NCBI RefSeq assembly: GCF_000615945.1
Contig: NZ_BAMO01000033.1
Location: 1-60,723 of the forward strand
Source of the DNA: Caldalkalibacillus mannanilyticus JCM 10596
GTDB taxonomy: Bacteria; Bacillota; Bacilli; Caldalkalibacillales; JCM-10596
Length of the DNA stretch: 60,723 nt
Direction of reading: 5' to 3'
Under the pieces are notes generated by a model. That model was not told the DNA's origin and did not search any database. It worked only from the letters and a program-made list of their open reading frames with translations. A program made the translations under genes and the position numbers. Position 1 is the stretch's first letter, and each line of letters begins with the position of its first letter. Below, one piece after another: positions 10,371 to 21,379 of the stretch.

Positions 10371-11282
10371 TTATGGATACAGATAGTTCTCTACTCCCAC
10401 TCTCGCCCGTAGGCTTTCCAGAAAGGAAGTGACTCCATCTATTTGCTTCACTGCTAACTCACGGCGAATCTTAGATTTCACGTCTTCAAAAGGCTGAATT
10501 TTTCCCTCAACTCTTTCTGAAACCTTAATCACCGTATATCCTTCTTCCGTTTGGATGGGAGTACTAAGCTGATTGAGCGGGAGTTTCTCAGCCGTACGAG
10601 CTACCGCTTGATCTAGAAAAAAATCATCGACAGAAACCATACCCATATCTCCACCAGCAGGGGCTGTAACTAAGTCAGTCGAGCGTTCAGCTGCGACCGC
10701 TTCAAAACTTGATCCCTGTTCAATTTCTTGAATCACTCTTTCTGCTTCCTCTTCGGTGGGAACTAAGATCGTATGTAAGTGAAGCCGCGTAGGGACATAA
10801 TACTGATCAATATTGTCTTCATAATATTGTCGTTGTTCCTGTTCCTCAATCACGATATCCTTTGTTGCCATATCCTCCATCAGAAGATAAAAGCGGATTT
10901 CATTACGCAAATCTTCTTGGCTTATTCCGATTTGCTCATGCAGGGTTTGATAAAACTCTTCTTCACTCGCATAATCTTGGCGCAATAGGTTAATTTCTTG
11001 TTCTATTTCTTCTTCAGAAATGGTCAATTGTAGTCTTTTGGCTTCCGTAAAGATCAGCTTTCGATTAATCAGTTCCTCTAGAACGTTTTCTCCATAATTA
11101 CTACGTAAGCGCTGGTTCAAGTCGTCCATTGTGATATATTCTTCTCCAACCTTCGCTGCATGCTCCAATCGAGGATCTGCACCTGCTTCATTCTTTCCTT
11201 CTGAGATAAAATAGAAAACGGTTAATACTTGTAACAAGATAAGGACAAAAATAATCCCCCATAACAATTTGATGCGCCCCAT
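10371..11282 (-). CDS. yacD: Membrane-anchored PpiC-type peptidyl-prolyl isomerase (YacD-like)
   Basis: A 303-residue extracytoplasmic foldase. An N-terminal hydrophobic segment (LLWGIIFVLILLQVLTVFYF) acts as a membrane anchor; no lipobox cysteine is present. A SurA-like helical region precedes a parvulin/PpiC domain at about residues 165-260 (LHLHTILVPTEEEAERV ... TEEGYTVIKVSE). A first in-frame ATG at 11300 overlaps the AGGAGGG that serves as RBS for the second ATG, so 11282 is the likely start. It follows hslO by 37 bases and precedes cysK, the position of yacD. Confidence 0.85.
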   Translation of the reverse strand: MGRIKLLWGIIFVLILLQVLTVFYFISEGKNEAGADPRLEHAAKVGEEYITMDDLNQRLRSNYGENVLEELINRKLIFTEAKRLQLTISEEEIEQEINLLRQDYASEEEFYQTLHEQIGISQEDLRNEIRFYLLMEDMATKDIVIEEQEQRQYYEDNIDQYYVPTRLHLHTILVPTEEEAERVIQEIEQGSSFEAVAAERSTDLVTAPAGGDMGMVSVDDFFLDQAVARTAEKLPLNQLSTPIQTEEGYTVIKVSERVEGKIQPFEDVKSKIRRELAVKQIDGVTSFLESLRARVGVENYLYP

Positions 11283-11319
11283 ATCGACCCTCCTAACCAT
11301 TCAATGCCACTCATTTCTT

Positions 11320-12247
11320 TTATTTCTTGATCTCTACCAGTAACTCCTCTAAATCGGAGCGAGTAAGGTGATATTTTTCATTGCAAAAATGGCACTGTAC
11401 CTCCGCTTCTCCTGTATCCTCAATCATCTCTCTGATTTGTTCAGCCCCAAGACTAATCAGTGTACTTTTGACTTTTTCTTTCGAGCAGGTACAGGAAAAG
11501 GAAATAGGAAGCCGATCTAACCACTGTATGGTTTCATTTTCAAAAACAGCCTCGATCATTTGCTCAGGAGTATACCCTTGATCTACCATCGTCGATACAG
11601 GCAGAATCGTAGATAATCTCTGTTCTAATTCAGTGATAAACTCATCTGAAACACCTGGGAGCAACTGAATGATATACCCGCCACTTGCCTTGACGGTATG
11701 ATCAGGGTTTACCATCACTCCTACAGCTACGGCTGAAGGAGTTTGTTCTGATTGAGCAAAATATAAAGTGAAATCTTCTCCAATTTCTCCATTGACCATT
11801 CGGCTGGAGCATGATAAGGCTCTCGTAAGCCTAAATCTTTGGTAATAAAAATCTCTCCGCTTGTTCCCACAGCTCTTCCCACATCCAGCTTGCCCTGTGC
11901 ATTTACTGGAAAATGAACATGAGGATGATCAACATAGCCCCGCACCTCTCCTTGGCTATTTGCATCGACAATGATCTTGCCAATAGGTCCTCCTCCCCTC
12001 ACCTGCAGAGTAACCTTCTCTTTTCCTTTGAGCATAGCTCCCATCATGGCACCAACAGAAAGAGATCTGCCAAGTGCCGCTGTGTAGTTGCCCAAGTATC
12101 ATGACGCCTCTGGCACTCGTCCACAAGCTGTGTTGTTCGCACCGCATAAATTCGCACCTTACCTTCTAAACAAAGCGCCTTCACCAAATAATCATCTTGT
12201 AGATTTATGTCATCGTGTGTATGTTCCGCCGGTTGTTGATGCTCCAT
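11320..12247 (-). CDS. hslO: Redox-regulated chaperone Hsp33, two frameshifts in this sequence
   Basis: Holdase chaperone switched on by oxidation of a zinc-binding centre. The C-terminal zinc motif is seen as CTCSKE and CHFCNEKY (CxC and CxxC). The frame breaks at about 12098 (DTWATT then shifts; one A added restores TAALGRSL) and at about 11799 (one A added restores [12 protein letters not shown]). The restored protein has about 309 residues, close to B. subtilis HslO (extra ~16 residues at the N terminus). Start: ATG at 12247 with GGAGG 8 bases upstream. Both lesions are single-base losses in A runs, probably assembly errors. Confidence 0.92.
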
Positions 12248-12282
12248 CTTTCCATCCTCCAATATCCATTTCGTGTCGTGTA

Positions 12283-12319
12283 AAAAGAGTAGTTTAACCT
12301 CTTCATTAAACTACCCTCT
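12283..12319 (-). terminator. Terminator between coaX and hslO
   Basis: A 9-bp stem GTAGTTTAA / TTAAACTAC extended by AGA/TCT is followed by CTCTTTTTAC on the minus strand. It separates the nad-coaX transcript from hslO. Confidence 0.75.
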
Positions 12320-12350
12320 TGTTCCTATTCTATTTCCTTTTATGTACTTC

Positions 12351-13121
12351 TTAAACATTCCTATGGTATATATTATACAATCCCTTCAAGGTTAAGAACG
12401 GGTCGACATGATCAATATATTCTGATTCATTGGCAATTAATTCTGCTAAGCCGCCAGTTGCAATAATCGTCGCCTCTTCCTTCGCCTGCTGCTTCATTCG
12501 CTTAATGATGCTGTCCACCTGTCCAGCATAACCAAATAAAATTCCTGATTGCATAGCAGCAATCGTATTTCTTCCAACAACATGTTGAGGGAACTTTAAT
12601 TCGATACGCGGGAGCTTCGCTGCGTGATGGTAAAGTGCTTGTGTAGAAATTTGAATACCTGGAGCAATCGCTCCTCCTATGTAACGTGCTTCCTCATCAA
12701 TATAACAAAACGTAGTTGCCGTTCCAAAATCAACAATGATGAGCGGTGGCTTATACTCCTGTAATGCAGCAACAGCATTAACAATTCGATCTGCCCCTAC
12801 ATCCTTGGGATTATCATAATGGATGGAGAGACCCGTTTTAATTCCCGGTCCTACGACAATGGGGTCGTTTTTGAAATATTTCCTGCACATTCTCTCTAAT
12901 GAGAACATCAGAGGCGGTACGACAGAAGAAATAATAATTCCTTTGACATCCTGTGGTAACAATCCTTCTTCACGAAAAAGTCCTTTAACCAGCATTCCGT
13001 ACTCGTCTTCTGTTTTTTGCTTATCTGTGTTTACACGCCAATGATAGGTAAGCTTGTCTTCCTGATATACACCAAGAACGATATTTGTATTTCCAACATC
13101 AATCACTAGAATCATAATCAT
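12351..13121 (-). CDS. coaX: Type III pantothenate kinase
   Basis: First step of coenzyme A synthesis: ATP-dependent phosphorylation of pantothenate by an ASKHA-fold kinase. The 256-residue protein shows [12 protein letters not shown] (phosphate 1 loop), [23 protein letters not shown] (phosphate 2) and [14 protein letters not shown] lies 6 bases before the ATG. It follows nadC by 24 bases. Confidence 0.97.
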   Translation of the reverse strand: MIMILVIDVGNTNIVLGVYQEDKLTYHWRVNTDKQKTEDEYGMLVKGLFREEGLLPQDVKGIIISSVVPPLMFSLERMCRKYFKNDPIVVGPGIKTGLSIHYDNPKDVGADRIVNAVAALQEYKPPLIIVDFGTATTFCYIDEEARYIGGAIAPGIQISTQALYHHAAKLPRIELKFPQHVVGRNTIAAMQSGILFGYAGQVDSIIKRMKQQAKEEATIIATGGLAELIANESEYIDHVDPFLTLKGLYNIYHRNV

Positions 13122-13145
13122 GACCCATCCTTTGTTTAATATCTT

Positions 13146-14015
13146 TTATGCGTCCGATTCTATTATATTCTTTCTGCGCCCTAAATCCATACTAATATCT
13201 AACGCTTTCACTGAATGAGTTAGTGCACCAACAGAAATCACATCTACCCCAGTAGAAGCAATCTCTCTGACCGTTTGTAAAGAAACCCCTCCTGAAGCCT
13301 CTACAATGGCACGCTTGTTGATCTTTTCAACTGCCTTTTTCATTTGTTCAATAGACATATTATCAAGCATAATAATATCGGCTTGAACGCTTAATGCTTC
13401 TTCGACCTGCTCCTCATGCTCTACTTCCACTTCAATTCTTGTTGTGTGTGGCAGATTGGCTCGGAGTGTTTGTACTGCTTTCGTAATGCTGCCAGCCGCT
13501 TTGATATGATTATCCTTAATCATGGCAGCATCATATAACCCAAACCGATGATTAAATCCCCCACCCATTCGGACAGCATATTTTTCAAGCCCGCGCAGAC
13601 CTGGAGTTGTTTTTCTCGTATCTACAATTCGTACAGAATAGTCCTTTACCAAGTTTACATACTGCTGAGTAAGCGTAGCAATTCCAGACATCCTTTGAAG
13701 GAGGTTCAACGCCACGCGTTCAGCCGCTAATAAACTGAGCATGGGTCCCTCGATCTCTAAAAGAACATCTCCTCTTTTCACAGGGCTCCCATCCTCAACT
13801 AAGACTTGGATTTGGCAGCTAGGATCCACTTCCTCAAACACCATTTTGGCTAGCCATAGCCCAGCCACTATACCGTCTTCTTTTGCCTGTATCCATGCCT
13901 TCTCTCGATCCTGAGGGGTCAATAAAGAATGGGTTGATAAATCCCCTTCCATTATATCTTCATCTAACCATTCTTGAATTTTGCCTCTCCATTTACGAAG
14001 ATTTAACATCCACAT
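13146..14015 (-). CDS. nadC: Quinolinate phosphoribosyltransferase
   Basis: Last step of de novo nicotinate mononucleotide synthesis: quinolinate plus PRPP. The 289-residue protein has DTRKTTPGLRGLEKYAVRMG, FNHRFGLYDAAMIKDNH and EVEVEHEEQVEEAL, all active-site segments. An alternative ATG two codons in would give better spacing from AAGGAG. It overlaps the end of nadB, forming a nadA-nadB-nadC operon. Confidence 0.96.
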   Translation of the reverse strand: MWMLNLRKWRGKIQEWLDEDIMEGDLSTHSLLTPQDREKAWIQAKEDGIVAGLWLAKMVFEEVDPSCQIQVLVEDGSPVKRGDVLLEIEGPMLSLLAAERVALNLLQRMSGIATLTQQYVNLVKDYSVRIVDTRKTTPGLRGLEKYAVRMGGGFNHRFGLYDAAMIKDNHIKAAGSITKAVQTLRANLPHTTRIEVEVEHEEQVEEALSVQADIIMLDNMSIEQMKKAVEKINKRAIVEASGGVSLQTVREIASTGVDVISVGALTHSVKALDISMDLGRRKNIIESDA

Positions 14016-15656
14016 AGCTCTCCTTCATTTCACCTGATTGTGCATCACGTGTTAGTATGATATGCTTCTTCCATTCTTCATCATTGACGAGCGGATAATC
14101 TGTCCTAAAATGCCCTCCTCTGCTTTCGGTTCGCAGTAAAGAAGCTTGGACTACTAAATAACTGCAAATGAGTAAATTGATATACTCAATGGCTTCCTTC
14201 TGATTCCAAACATAAGGGAAGACCCTATCCATCCCTTTTATAATCGCCTCTTCTACCTTGTGCAAGGAGCCTTCATTACGAGTTAAGCTCGCATGCTGAA
14301 GCATTTTTTCTGTTAGGGAGATCCTCTTTTCTTGGATGTCCTCTAGACTAGGACGATTTGTTTCCTCAGGCTGATTCTCCCCTGCTAACTCCATCACTTG
14401 AAGCAAGTCTTTAGATCTAAGACGCTGGGTCAAACGTTGGGCTAAGATATGATCCGCAATCCGTTTGCCAAAAACAATCGCCTCAGACAATGAATTTGAA
14501 GCTAAACGGTTCGCCCCATGAACCCTGTACAAGCAACCTCACCACAAGCATAAAGTCCATTGATACTGGTTTCTCCATGAGTATTTGTCTTCACACCTCC
14601 CATGGTGTAATGAGCAGCAGGAGCGACAGGAATCCAATCCATCACTAAGTTGAGACCATATTCCAGACATGTTTTATAGATAGTGGGGAAACGATGCCTG
14701 ATTTTCTCTTCTGATTCATGCGTAAAATCAAGATAGACATATTGGTTTCCAGATTGTTGCAGCTCACTGACAATGGCTCTTGAAACCACATCTCTAGGAG
14801 CTAAATCACCTAGGGAATGATACTTATGCATAAACGGCTCTCCATTTGTATTTCGTAAAATGGCGCCTTCTCCGCGAACCGCTTCTGAGATAAGAAAACG
14901 AGGAGCTCCTGGATAGAAAAGAACCGTTGGATGAAATTGAATAAACTCCATGTCCTGAATGTTTGCACCAGCCCGGTAAGCCAAAGCAATTCCATCACCT
15001 GTTGCAATATCAGGGTTGGTCGTATAACGATATAGCTGTCCTGTTCCCCCTGTTGAGAGAATAACGGACTTGGCTTGAATCAACATCTTTTTTTGATTTG
15101 GTTTAAGGACTGTAATGCCATGACATTGCTCATCCTTCGTTAACAAGTCGGTCACAAAATGGTCTTCTAATATCGTAATGTTTTTTGTTTTTCTTACTAG
15201 TTCAGATAGACCTCGAACAATTTCAGCTCCTGTTGCGTCCCCTTGAGCATGCAGCACTCGATGCCTACTGTGAGCTCCTTCCCTCGTTAAGGCGATTTGC
15301 CCATCTTCCTCATCGAAATGAACACCGTAATAGATTAAATTCTTTACTCCATCTGGTCCTTCATGCGCCAGAATGTCAACAGCAGCTGGATCACATAACC
15401 CAGCTCCTGCCATTAAGGTATCTTGTTTATGTAATTCCGGAGAATCCATTTCTGATGTAACCGCAGCAATTCCCCCTTGAGCCCAGCGAGTATTACTATC
15501 GATTAATGATTTCTTGGTTACTAAAATCACTTCTGCTTTCTGACTAAGCTGTAATGCCGTATATAAACCAGCAATACCTGCACCTACCACAATGGTATCT
15601 GTTTGTATCACTTGATGAACCTGGTCAAGTGAGCTTATGTATCTGGGTATTCTCAT
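13993..15656 (-). CDS. nadB: L-aspartate oxidase, frameshifted in this sequence
   Basis: FAD enzyme oxidising aspartate to iminoaspartate for quinolinate synthesis. It has an N-terminal FAD dinucleotide fold (DTIVVGAGIAGLYTALQLS), active-site SNTRWAQGGIAAV, and the fumarate-reductase-like HPT region. The frame breaks at about 14524: GEVACTG should continue VHGANRLASNSLSEA, and one extra G in the run restores it. Restored length is about 554 residues. Start chosen at 15656 (ATG after AAGGAGGAAGAGG); the longer in-frame extension carries this RBS inside it. Confidence 0.94.
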
Positions 15657-15702
15657 CCTATCCTCTTCCTCCTTAAAGTAGGTACAAGTAAAGCAGCGCA
15701 TG

Positions 15703-16640
15703 CTACTTTACTTGTAGCATGCGCTCTAATGATGCTCTTGCACGATCTGCAACATCCTCAGGAAGGTAGATTTCTGGTTGCATGGTTTCTAAAGCATTAG
15801 CAAGCTTCTTCAGATTGTTCACCTTCATATTCGGGCATACAAGAAACTTGGAGGCAAAAATAAACTCTTTGTCAGGGCTCTCCAATTCCAGCATATACCT
15901 TACCCCTTCTTCCGTAGCCACAATAAATTTTTTATGTTCGCTTTCACGACAATATTTTAATATCCCTGTTGTACTCCCTACATAATCAGCAATCTTCCAC
16001 ACCTCAGGTCGACACTCAGGATGAGCAACAAATAAGGCATCAGGATGCTCTGCACGAAGCTTTTCCACATCCGGCACAGTGAGTAAGTCATGTGTATTAC
16101 AGTACCCTTCCCAGATGATCATTTTTTATCAGTGAATTGTTGTACGTATTGTCCAAGATTCTTATCTGGAATCCAAATGATTTCTTCGGCGTCAATGGAT
16201 TCAATAACGGCCCTCGCATTGGAGGATGTACAGCATATATCCGTTTCTGCTTTGATTTCAGCTGTTGTATTGATATACGCTACGACCTTAGCATTGGGAT
16301 GTTGAGCCTTTAGCTTCCTTAACCCATCCACATTGACCATATCCGCCATAGGACAGCCTGCTCTTTCGTCAGGTATTAATACCGTTTTATCCATATTTAA
16401 TATTTTAGCACTTTCTCCCATGAAGTGTACTCCACAGAAAAGAATGACATCGGCATCTGTCGTTTTGGCTTTTTGCGCTAGACCAAAGGAATCACCCAAA
16501 TAATCTGCGATTTCCTGAATTTCTGGCCGTTGGTAGTAGTGAGCTAAGATGATCGCGTTTCGTTCCTTTTTAAGCTGTAAAATTTTTTCTTGAAGCTCTT
16601 TATTTCGTTCGCGCTTTTTTTCAATCGCTAAGGCTTCCAT
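15703..16640 (-). CDS. nadA: Quinolinate synthase, frameshifted in this sequence
   Basis: [4Fe-4S] enzyme condensing iminoaspartate with dihydroxyacetone phosphate. It shows [28 protein letters not shown] and the cysteine in [10 protein letters not shown] as cluster-ligand regions. A run of six A at 16122-16127 (plus T) ends the frame at FTDKK; seven A restore [19 protein letters not shown]. Restored length is 312 residues. GGAGGGG precedes the ATG. It is the first gene of nadABC behind a strong sigma-A promoter. Confidence 0.95.
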
Positions 16641-16681
16641 GTTGAGTTCCCCTCCATCAGATTAATGCTATGGTTAGGCTC

Positions 16682-16710
16682 ATTGTAAACTGATCTTCCA
16701 ATTGTGTCAA
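16682..16710 (-). promoter_or_regulatory. nadABC sigma-A promoter
   Basis: On the minus strand TTGACA (16705-16710), a 17-base spacer and TACAAT (16682-16687) form a near-consensus vegetative promoter about 45 bases before the nadA start. I did not find a clear NadR/NiaR palindrome. Confidence 0.8.
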
Positions 16711-16880
16711 TCTTCACAAACTTCGTTTATTATATTTCTTTTTCATCGAAGTGTGTGTTCTTTATTTTAACCCTTTTTTTGATTGCTACTCAAGACCAAC
16801 CTTGATTGGAAAAAGGTTGCGTCCCCCCTCTAGGACTCTTGATATAAAAGACATGTGAAAAGCTTTTATAGTCCAAAAAG

Positions 16881-16906
16881 AAAAAAGAAGAGCTATCAAA
16901 TAGCTC
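16881..16906 (-). terminator. Terminator after ftsH
   Basis: Stem GAGCTAT / ATAGCTC with a 3-base loop is followed on the minus strand by TTCTTTTTTCTTTTT. It lies 11 bases past the ftsH stop. The rest of 16641-16917 holds the nadA promoter and no gene. Confidence 0.85.
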
Positions 16907-16917
16907 CCCTTCATTGC

Positions 16918-18888
16918 TTATTTTTTCTCTTCATCGTCTTTTGGAGTGAACTTATCATCATCTTCTTTTTTCGACTGGATTTGGACTTTAACGTCCTCCT
17001 TTGCCACGGAGGATTTCTTTTCCTCAGAAGGCTTCTTGGGCATGTTCTCTTCACTGATTTTTCCGTTATTGACCAAATCAGAAATTTGCTCTGCCGTTAA
17101 GGTTTCCACTTCGAGCAAGGTTTGAGCGATAAGCTCGAGCTTGTCACGATACTGCGTTAATAGCTCTCTACAACGTTCGTATTGCTCTTTGACAATGCGT
17201 TGCACTTCCTGATCAATTTCATGAGCAATGGCTTCACTGTAATTACGTTCATGACCAATGTCACGTCCCAAGAAGACCTGTCCTTGGCTTTCTCCATATT
17301 GTAATGGCCCAAGGCGGCTCATTCCAAATTCCATAACCATTCGTCTAGCGATTCCAGTTGCACGTTGGAAATCGTTGCTTGCTCCAGTACTTACTTCCCC
17401 TAAGATGATTTCTTCAGCTACACGTCCGCCTAAAAGACCTACGATACGATCCTTAAGCTCTTGTTCTGTCATCATAAAGCGATCTTCTTTAGGAAGCATG
17501 ACCGCATATCCACCCGCATTTCCTCTCGGTACAATCGTTACTTTGTGTACCGTATCCGATCCATCGAGGTAAACACCTACAATGGTGTGACCCGCTTCAT
17601 GGTAAGCCACAATACGTTGTTCTTTGTCAGAAACACGACGCGATTTTTTCTCTGTACCAGCAATCACACGATCGATTGCATCATCAATCTCTTGCATGGC
17701 AATATCCTTCTTATTTCTTCTTGCCGCTAGTAAAGCAGCTTCATTTAACAAGTTTTCAAGATCTGCTCCAGAAAAACCTGGTGTACGTCGAGCAATCACA
17801 TCCAACTTCACATCATCAGATAGGGGCTTATTTCGAGAATGTACCTGTAATACGGCTTCTCTCCCTCTTACATCTGGACGATCCACTGTAATTTGGCGGT
17901 CAAAGCGCCCTGGACGTAATAACGCTGGATCTAAAACATCTGGACGGTTGGTTGCTGCCATGATAATAATTCCTTCATTCGCTCCAAAACCATCCATCTC
18001 AACAAGAAGCTGATTTAGCGTCTGCTCTCTCTCATCGTGTCCTCCGCCAAGACCCGCTCCACGCTGACGACCTACAGCGTCTATTTCATCAATAAAAATA
18101 ATACATGGCGCATTTTTCTTCGCATTTTCAAACAAATCACGAACTCGAGAAGCACCGACCCCAACAAACATTTCAACGAAGTCTGAACCTGAGATACTAA
18201 AGAATGGTACTCCAGCTTCACCTGCAACGGCTCTTCCTAATAATGTTTTACCTGTCCCTGGAGGTCCCACTAGGAGAACTCCTTTAGGTATACGTGCCCC
18301 TAAGGTTGTAAATTTTCTAGGATCTTTCAAGAATTCAACGATTTCGACTAGCTCTTGCTTCTCTTCATCCGCTCCCGCTACATCCTTAAATGTCACCTTT
18401 TTCTTTTCTTCACTGTAAAGCTTGGCTTTACTCTTACCAAAGTTCATCACTTTGTTGCCGCCGCCTTGCGCTTGGCTCATTAAAAAGAAAAATAAGATAA
18501 AGATTAATAAGAACGGAATAAGTGTGGTAAAAAAGGTAAGCCAAACTGGATCGCCCTTGGCTTCGATAAAGGTCACCTTGGCTTTTGATTGATTAATAAT
18601 CTCGAGGGTCCTCTCCGAATTCATCGGAGCATGCGTAATAAATCGATCTCTATCTTTCCCTTCACTATCCTTTACAGCACCTTTTACGAACTTACCATCA
18701 ATAAACCATACCCCACGCGCAGCTTGAACATTAACGGAATCAATTTCCCCTCTTTCAAGATGGGTGACAAACTCTGTATATTCAATTGCAGGAGATTCCT
18801 GCCCTGATTGTACAATAAATTGAACAATACCGATTACAACTAGAAAAATAAGCAAGTAAAATACAGTATTTCTTAAAAAACGATTCAT
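16918..18888 (-). CDS. ftsH: ATP-dependent zinc metalloprotease FtsH
   Basis: Membrane AAA+ protease for quality control and regulated proteolysis, needed for sporulation in Bacillus. Two transmembrane segments (about residues 9-27 and 110-130) flank an extracellular domain. The AAA module has Walker [11 protein letters not shown] and Walker [16 protein letters not shown], and the zinc site is HEAGH. The 656-residue length is normal. The C-terminal 45 residues are a charged Lys/Glu/Asp-rich tail. It stands behind hprT with a possible promoter of its own. Confidence 0.98.
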   Translation of the reverse strand: MNRFLRNTVFYLLIFLVVIGIVQFIVQSGQESPAIEYTEFVTHLERGEIDSVNVQAARGVWFIDGKFVKGAVKDSEGKDRDRFITHAPMNSERTLEIINQSKAKVTFIEAKGDPVWLTFFTTLIPFLLIFILFFFLMSQAQGGGNKVMNFGKSKAKLYSEEKKKVTFKDVAGADEEKQELVEIVEFLKDPRKFTTLGARIPKGVLLVGPPGTGKTLLGRAVAGEAGVPFFSISGSDFVEMFVGVGASRVRDLFENAKKNAPCIIFIDEIDAVGRQRGAGLGGGHDEREQTLNQLLVEMDGFGANEGIIIMAATNRPDVLDPALLRPGRFDRQITVDRPDVRGREAVLQVHSRNKPLSDDVKLDVIARRTPGFSGADLENLLNEAALLAARRNKKDIAMQEIDDAIDRVIAGTEKKSRRVSDKEQRIVAYHEAGHTIVGVYLDGSDTVHKVTIVPRGNAGGYAVMLPKEDRFMMTEQELKDRIVGLLGGRVAEEIILGEVSTGASNDFQRATGIARRMVMEFGMSRLGPLQYGESQGQVFLGRDIGHERNYSEAIAHEIDQEVQRIVKEQYERCRELLTQYRDKLELIAQTLLEVETLTAEQISDLVNNGKISEENMPKKPSEEKKSSVAKEDVKVQIQSKKEDDDKFTPKDDEEKK

Positions 18889-18925
18889 CCCCTACCTCCT
18901 CTCAGAGTAAAAAAAGCTATTAATT

Positions 18926-18955
18926 AGTTTAACATAACAGAATTGTTACTCTCAA
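18926..18955 (-). promoter_or_regulatory. Possible ftsH promoter
   Basis: TTGAGA (18950-18955), an 18-base spacer and TAAACT (18926-18931) lie on the minus strand in the 69-base hprT-ftsH gap. The match is moderate. Confidence 0.4.
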
Positions 18956-18957
18956 GT

Positions 18958-19500
18958 TTAAGCTTCGGAATATATTTCCGGTTTTAGCACACCCACAAAG
19001 GGTAAATTACGGTATTTTTCAGCGTAGTCTAAGCCATATCCTACAACAAATTCATCTGGGACACTAAATCCAGTATAATCAGGCTTTAGATCTACTTTAC
19101 GGTTATGTGGTTTATCTAATAGTGTAACAATTTGGACACTATTGGCTTTACGATGCTGTAACAGCTCCACTAAATAGTTGAGGGTTAATCCGCTGTCGAT
19201 GATATCCTCTACAATCAATACATCGCGACCTTCTACAGTCGTATTCAAATCTTTAATAATTTTTACTTCTCCAGAAGATCGAGTGGAGTTCCCGTAGCTG
19301 GATACATCCATAAAATCCATCTCTAAATGAATATCCATCCTCTTCGTTAAATCTGTCATAAAGAGGGCAGCCCCTTTTAAAATACAAACCACTAAAGGAT
19401 TTTTTCCTCGGTATTCTTCTGATAAGATTCCGCCGAGCTCCTTCACTTTTTCCGCAATTTGCTCTTCAGAAATTAATATTTCTTTGATGTCATCTAACAC
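18958..19500 (-). CDS. hprT: Hypoxanthine phosphoribosyltransferase
   Basis: Purine salvage enzyme. The PRPP-binding signature is [15 protein letters not shown]. The 180-residue length matches the Bacillus enzyme, which is also a partner gene of tilS and ftsH. Translation appears to start at GTG, with GGGAGGG seven bases upstream. It follows tilS by 13 bases. Confidence 0.96.
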   Translation of the reverse strand: MLDDIKEILISEEQIAEKVKELGGILSEEYRGKNPLVVCILKGAALFMTDLTKRMDIHLEMDFMDVSSYGNSTRSSGEVKIIKDLNTTVEGRDVLIVEDIIDSGLTLNYLVELLQHRKANSVQIVTLLDKPHNRKVDLKPDYTGFSVPDEFVVGYGLDYAEKYRNLPFVGVLKPEIYSEA

Positions 19501-19513
19501 TACTATACCCTCC

Positions 19514-20934
19514 CTAGTCTGTTCCGATCATAATGGTTATGATGTTTTGCCTTGTTTCTGTTACTTTACCTCTATTGCTTCTTTTTAAACCTGGGACCCA
19601 GATAATTCCTGCTTGATCAGTCAAAATGGGCCAATCCTGTCGCTTTCGAACAGGAACTTTTTCATCAATAAAAATATCTTTTACCTTCTTGTGACCTTCC
19701 ATACCTATAGGTTGAATTCGATCTCCTGATCTGCGATTGCGTAACACAAGCGGAAACTGAAGAGAGCCTTCAAGAAAGTGTGTTTTCCAAACCCGAGAAA
19801 AAAGACTTTCCCATTCTTCCTCTTTCTTCCTATCGATTCCTTGATAAAGAATCATTTGGATAGGGGGTGTGGAAAAGTGGTATTCACCTAGATGAGAAAT
19901 AGAATGTAAATAATCTAAGGTGCTTTGATCTTGTTGGCTTTCACTACTTACTTTCATTATGTATAGTTGGTGGTACTCTTTAACGACTTGTACCTGATCG
20001 GGCATATCAAGCGTCTTAGACCCTTTCTCATTTTGTATGATCTCAAGAATTTGATCAATATGTACCTTACTCCAAGAAGAACGTTCAATCTGCAGATAAC
20101 TTAATATTAGTAGAATCACCCTTCTTTGTAAAGGAAGAGGTAAGGTTTTTATTAAAGAGAGGTTCATAGTAATTTTATTCATTGATTCTGATTCAATGAC
20201 TTGTTTTACATAATTTTGAGCCATTTCTTCTAATAGCTCATCCTCCTCGCGAATCAGTGATGTCGTTTCGTGTATGACTTGATGCAGATTCGGATTTAGT
20301 TGAAACAGGAGAGGAGAGATATGATGTCTGATCCAATTCCTCGTATAATCATCTCGAAGATTACTAGAATCCTCTCGATAGGAAATACGATGTTCCCGGC
20401 AATAAGTTTCAATTTCTCTTTTACCAACAGACATGAAAGGGCGGACAATCATATAGGAGTCCCCTTTTCTTTTCGTAGGAATGCCGCTTAAGCCAGCTAA
20501 CCCAGCTCCTCGAACAAGGCGCATCACCATCGTTTCAATCTGATCATCGCCATGATGCGCTAACGCCAGTTTCGTTGCTTGGTTTTCTTTAGCAACTTGA
20601 GAAAATAGCTGATAGCGGCATTCTCTTGCCGCCACCTGTTTACTTAAATGATGCTCCTTCGCGTACTTAGCGACATCCACCTTTTTCGAGATACATTCGA
20701 TTCCCCATTCTCGGCATATCTGTTCGACCCATTCCTGATCTAGATCTGCCTCCTGACCCCGAAGTTGATGATTCACGTGTACAGCAACTAGTTTCAAATT
20801 CCACAGATGCTGATGGTCCATAGCCAATGAAGCAAAGCCATGGAATCTAGGCCGCCTGATACACCAACAAGAACAGAATCATTAGGTTGAAACAGAGATG
20901 CCGCTCTTACTTCTTTAAGCACGCTTTGTTCCAT
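19514..20934 (-). CDS. tilS: tRNA(Ile)-lysidine synthase, frameshifted in this sequence
   Basis: Modifies C34 of tRNA-Ile(CAU) to lysidine; essential. The P-loop [11 protein letters not shown] is encoded at 20839-20871, just upstream of a frame break at 20826-20827. Adding one base there joins it to [23 protein letters not shown]. The restored protein has 473 residues, the usual length, with a PP-loop ATPase domain, a middle TilS domain and a C-terminal domain ([20 protein letters not shown]). The ATG at 20934 overlaps the end of the upstream exporter gene by 20 bases. Confidence 0.93.
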
Positions 20935-21367
20935 GACGCCATCCCATTCCTTTCCCACTAAAGAATATGGCTAGGGAGAACATAAGTCCCGCAGCAATCG
21001 CACCAGCGGATAATAGGGTTTCTGTGGCGAGGGCAAGCCCATTCACATAATCCCCGTCAACAAAGCTTCTCATCGTGCGATAAGCCATAGCCCCTGGCAC
21101 CAGAGGAATAATACCAGCAATACTGAAGTTGGTACTTGGCATCTTCATCATCTTAGATGCTATTTGGCTAATGGTGGCAACCACAAAGCTAGCAATGAGT
21201 GCCGCAGCCATATAGGAGAATTGAAAGTAATAAATGAACATACTGACGAGAAGCCAGCCACTCATTCCAATCAATCCTCCCCCAATCAATGCCTTCTTGG
21301 GTACGTTAAAAAGAACTCCATAAGAAAGGGTGGCAGTAAACGATAGAATTAAATGAGTCCAAGACAT
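20915..21367 (-). CDS. ThrE/YjjB-type exporter subunit, C-terminal membrane half
   Basis: A 150-residue, almost entirely hydrophobic protein with about four transmembrane segments and the loop NFSIAGIIPLVPGAMAYRTM typical of the YjjB/ThrE_2 family. It pairs with the next gene upstream to form a two-subunit threonine/serine or dicarboxylate exporter. The gene overlaps tilS by 20 bases. B. subtilis has no such pair at this place. The substrate is inferred from family only. Confidence 0.8.
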   Translation of the reverse strand: MSWTHLILSFTATLSYGVLFNVPKKALIGGGLIGMSGWLLVSMFIYYFQFSYMAAALIASFVVATISQIASKMMKMPSTNFSIAGIIPLVPGAMAYRTMRSFVDGDYVNGLALATETLLSAGAIAAGLMFSLAIFFSGKGMGWRHGTKRA

Positions 21368-21379
21368 TCTACAACCCCC

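Noticed and set aside
17258-18013. Long plus-strand open frames opposite ftsH
   Set aside because: Frames opposite a conserved AAA+ gene, without RBS or recognisable domains.
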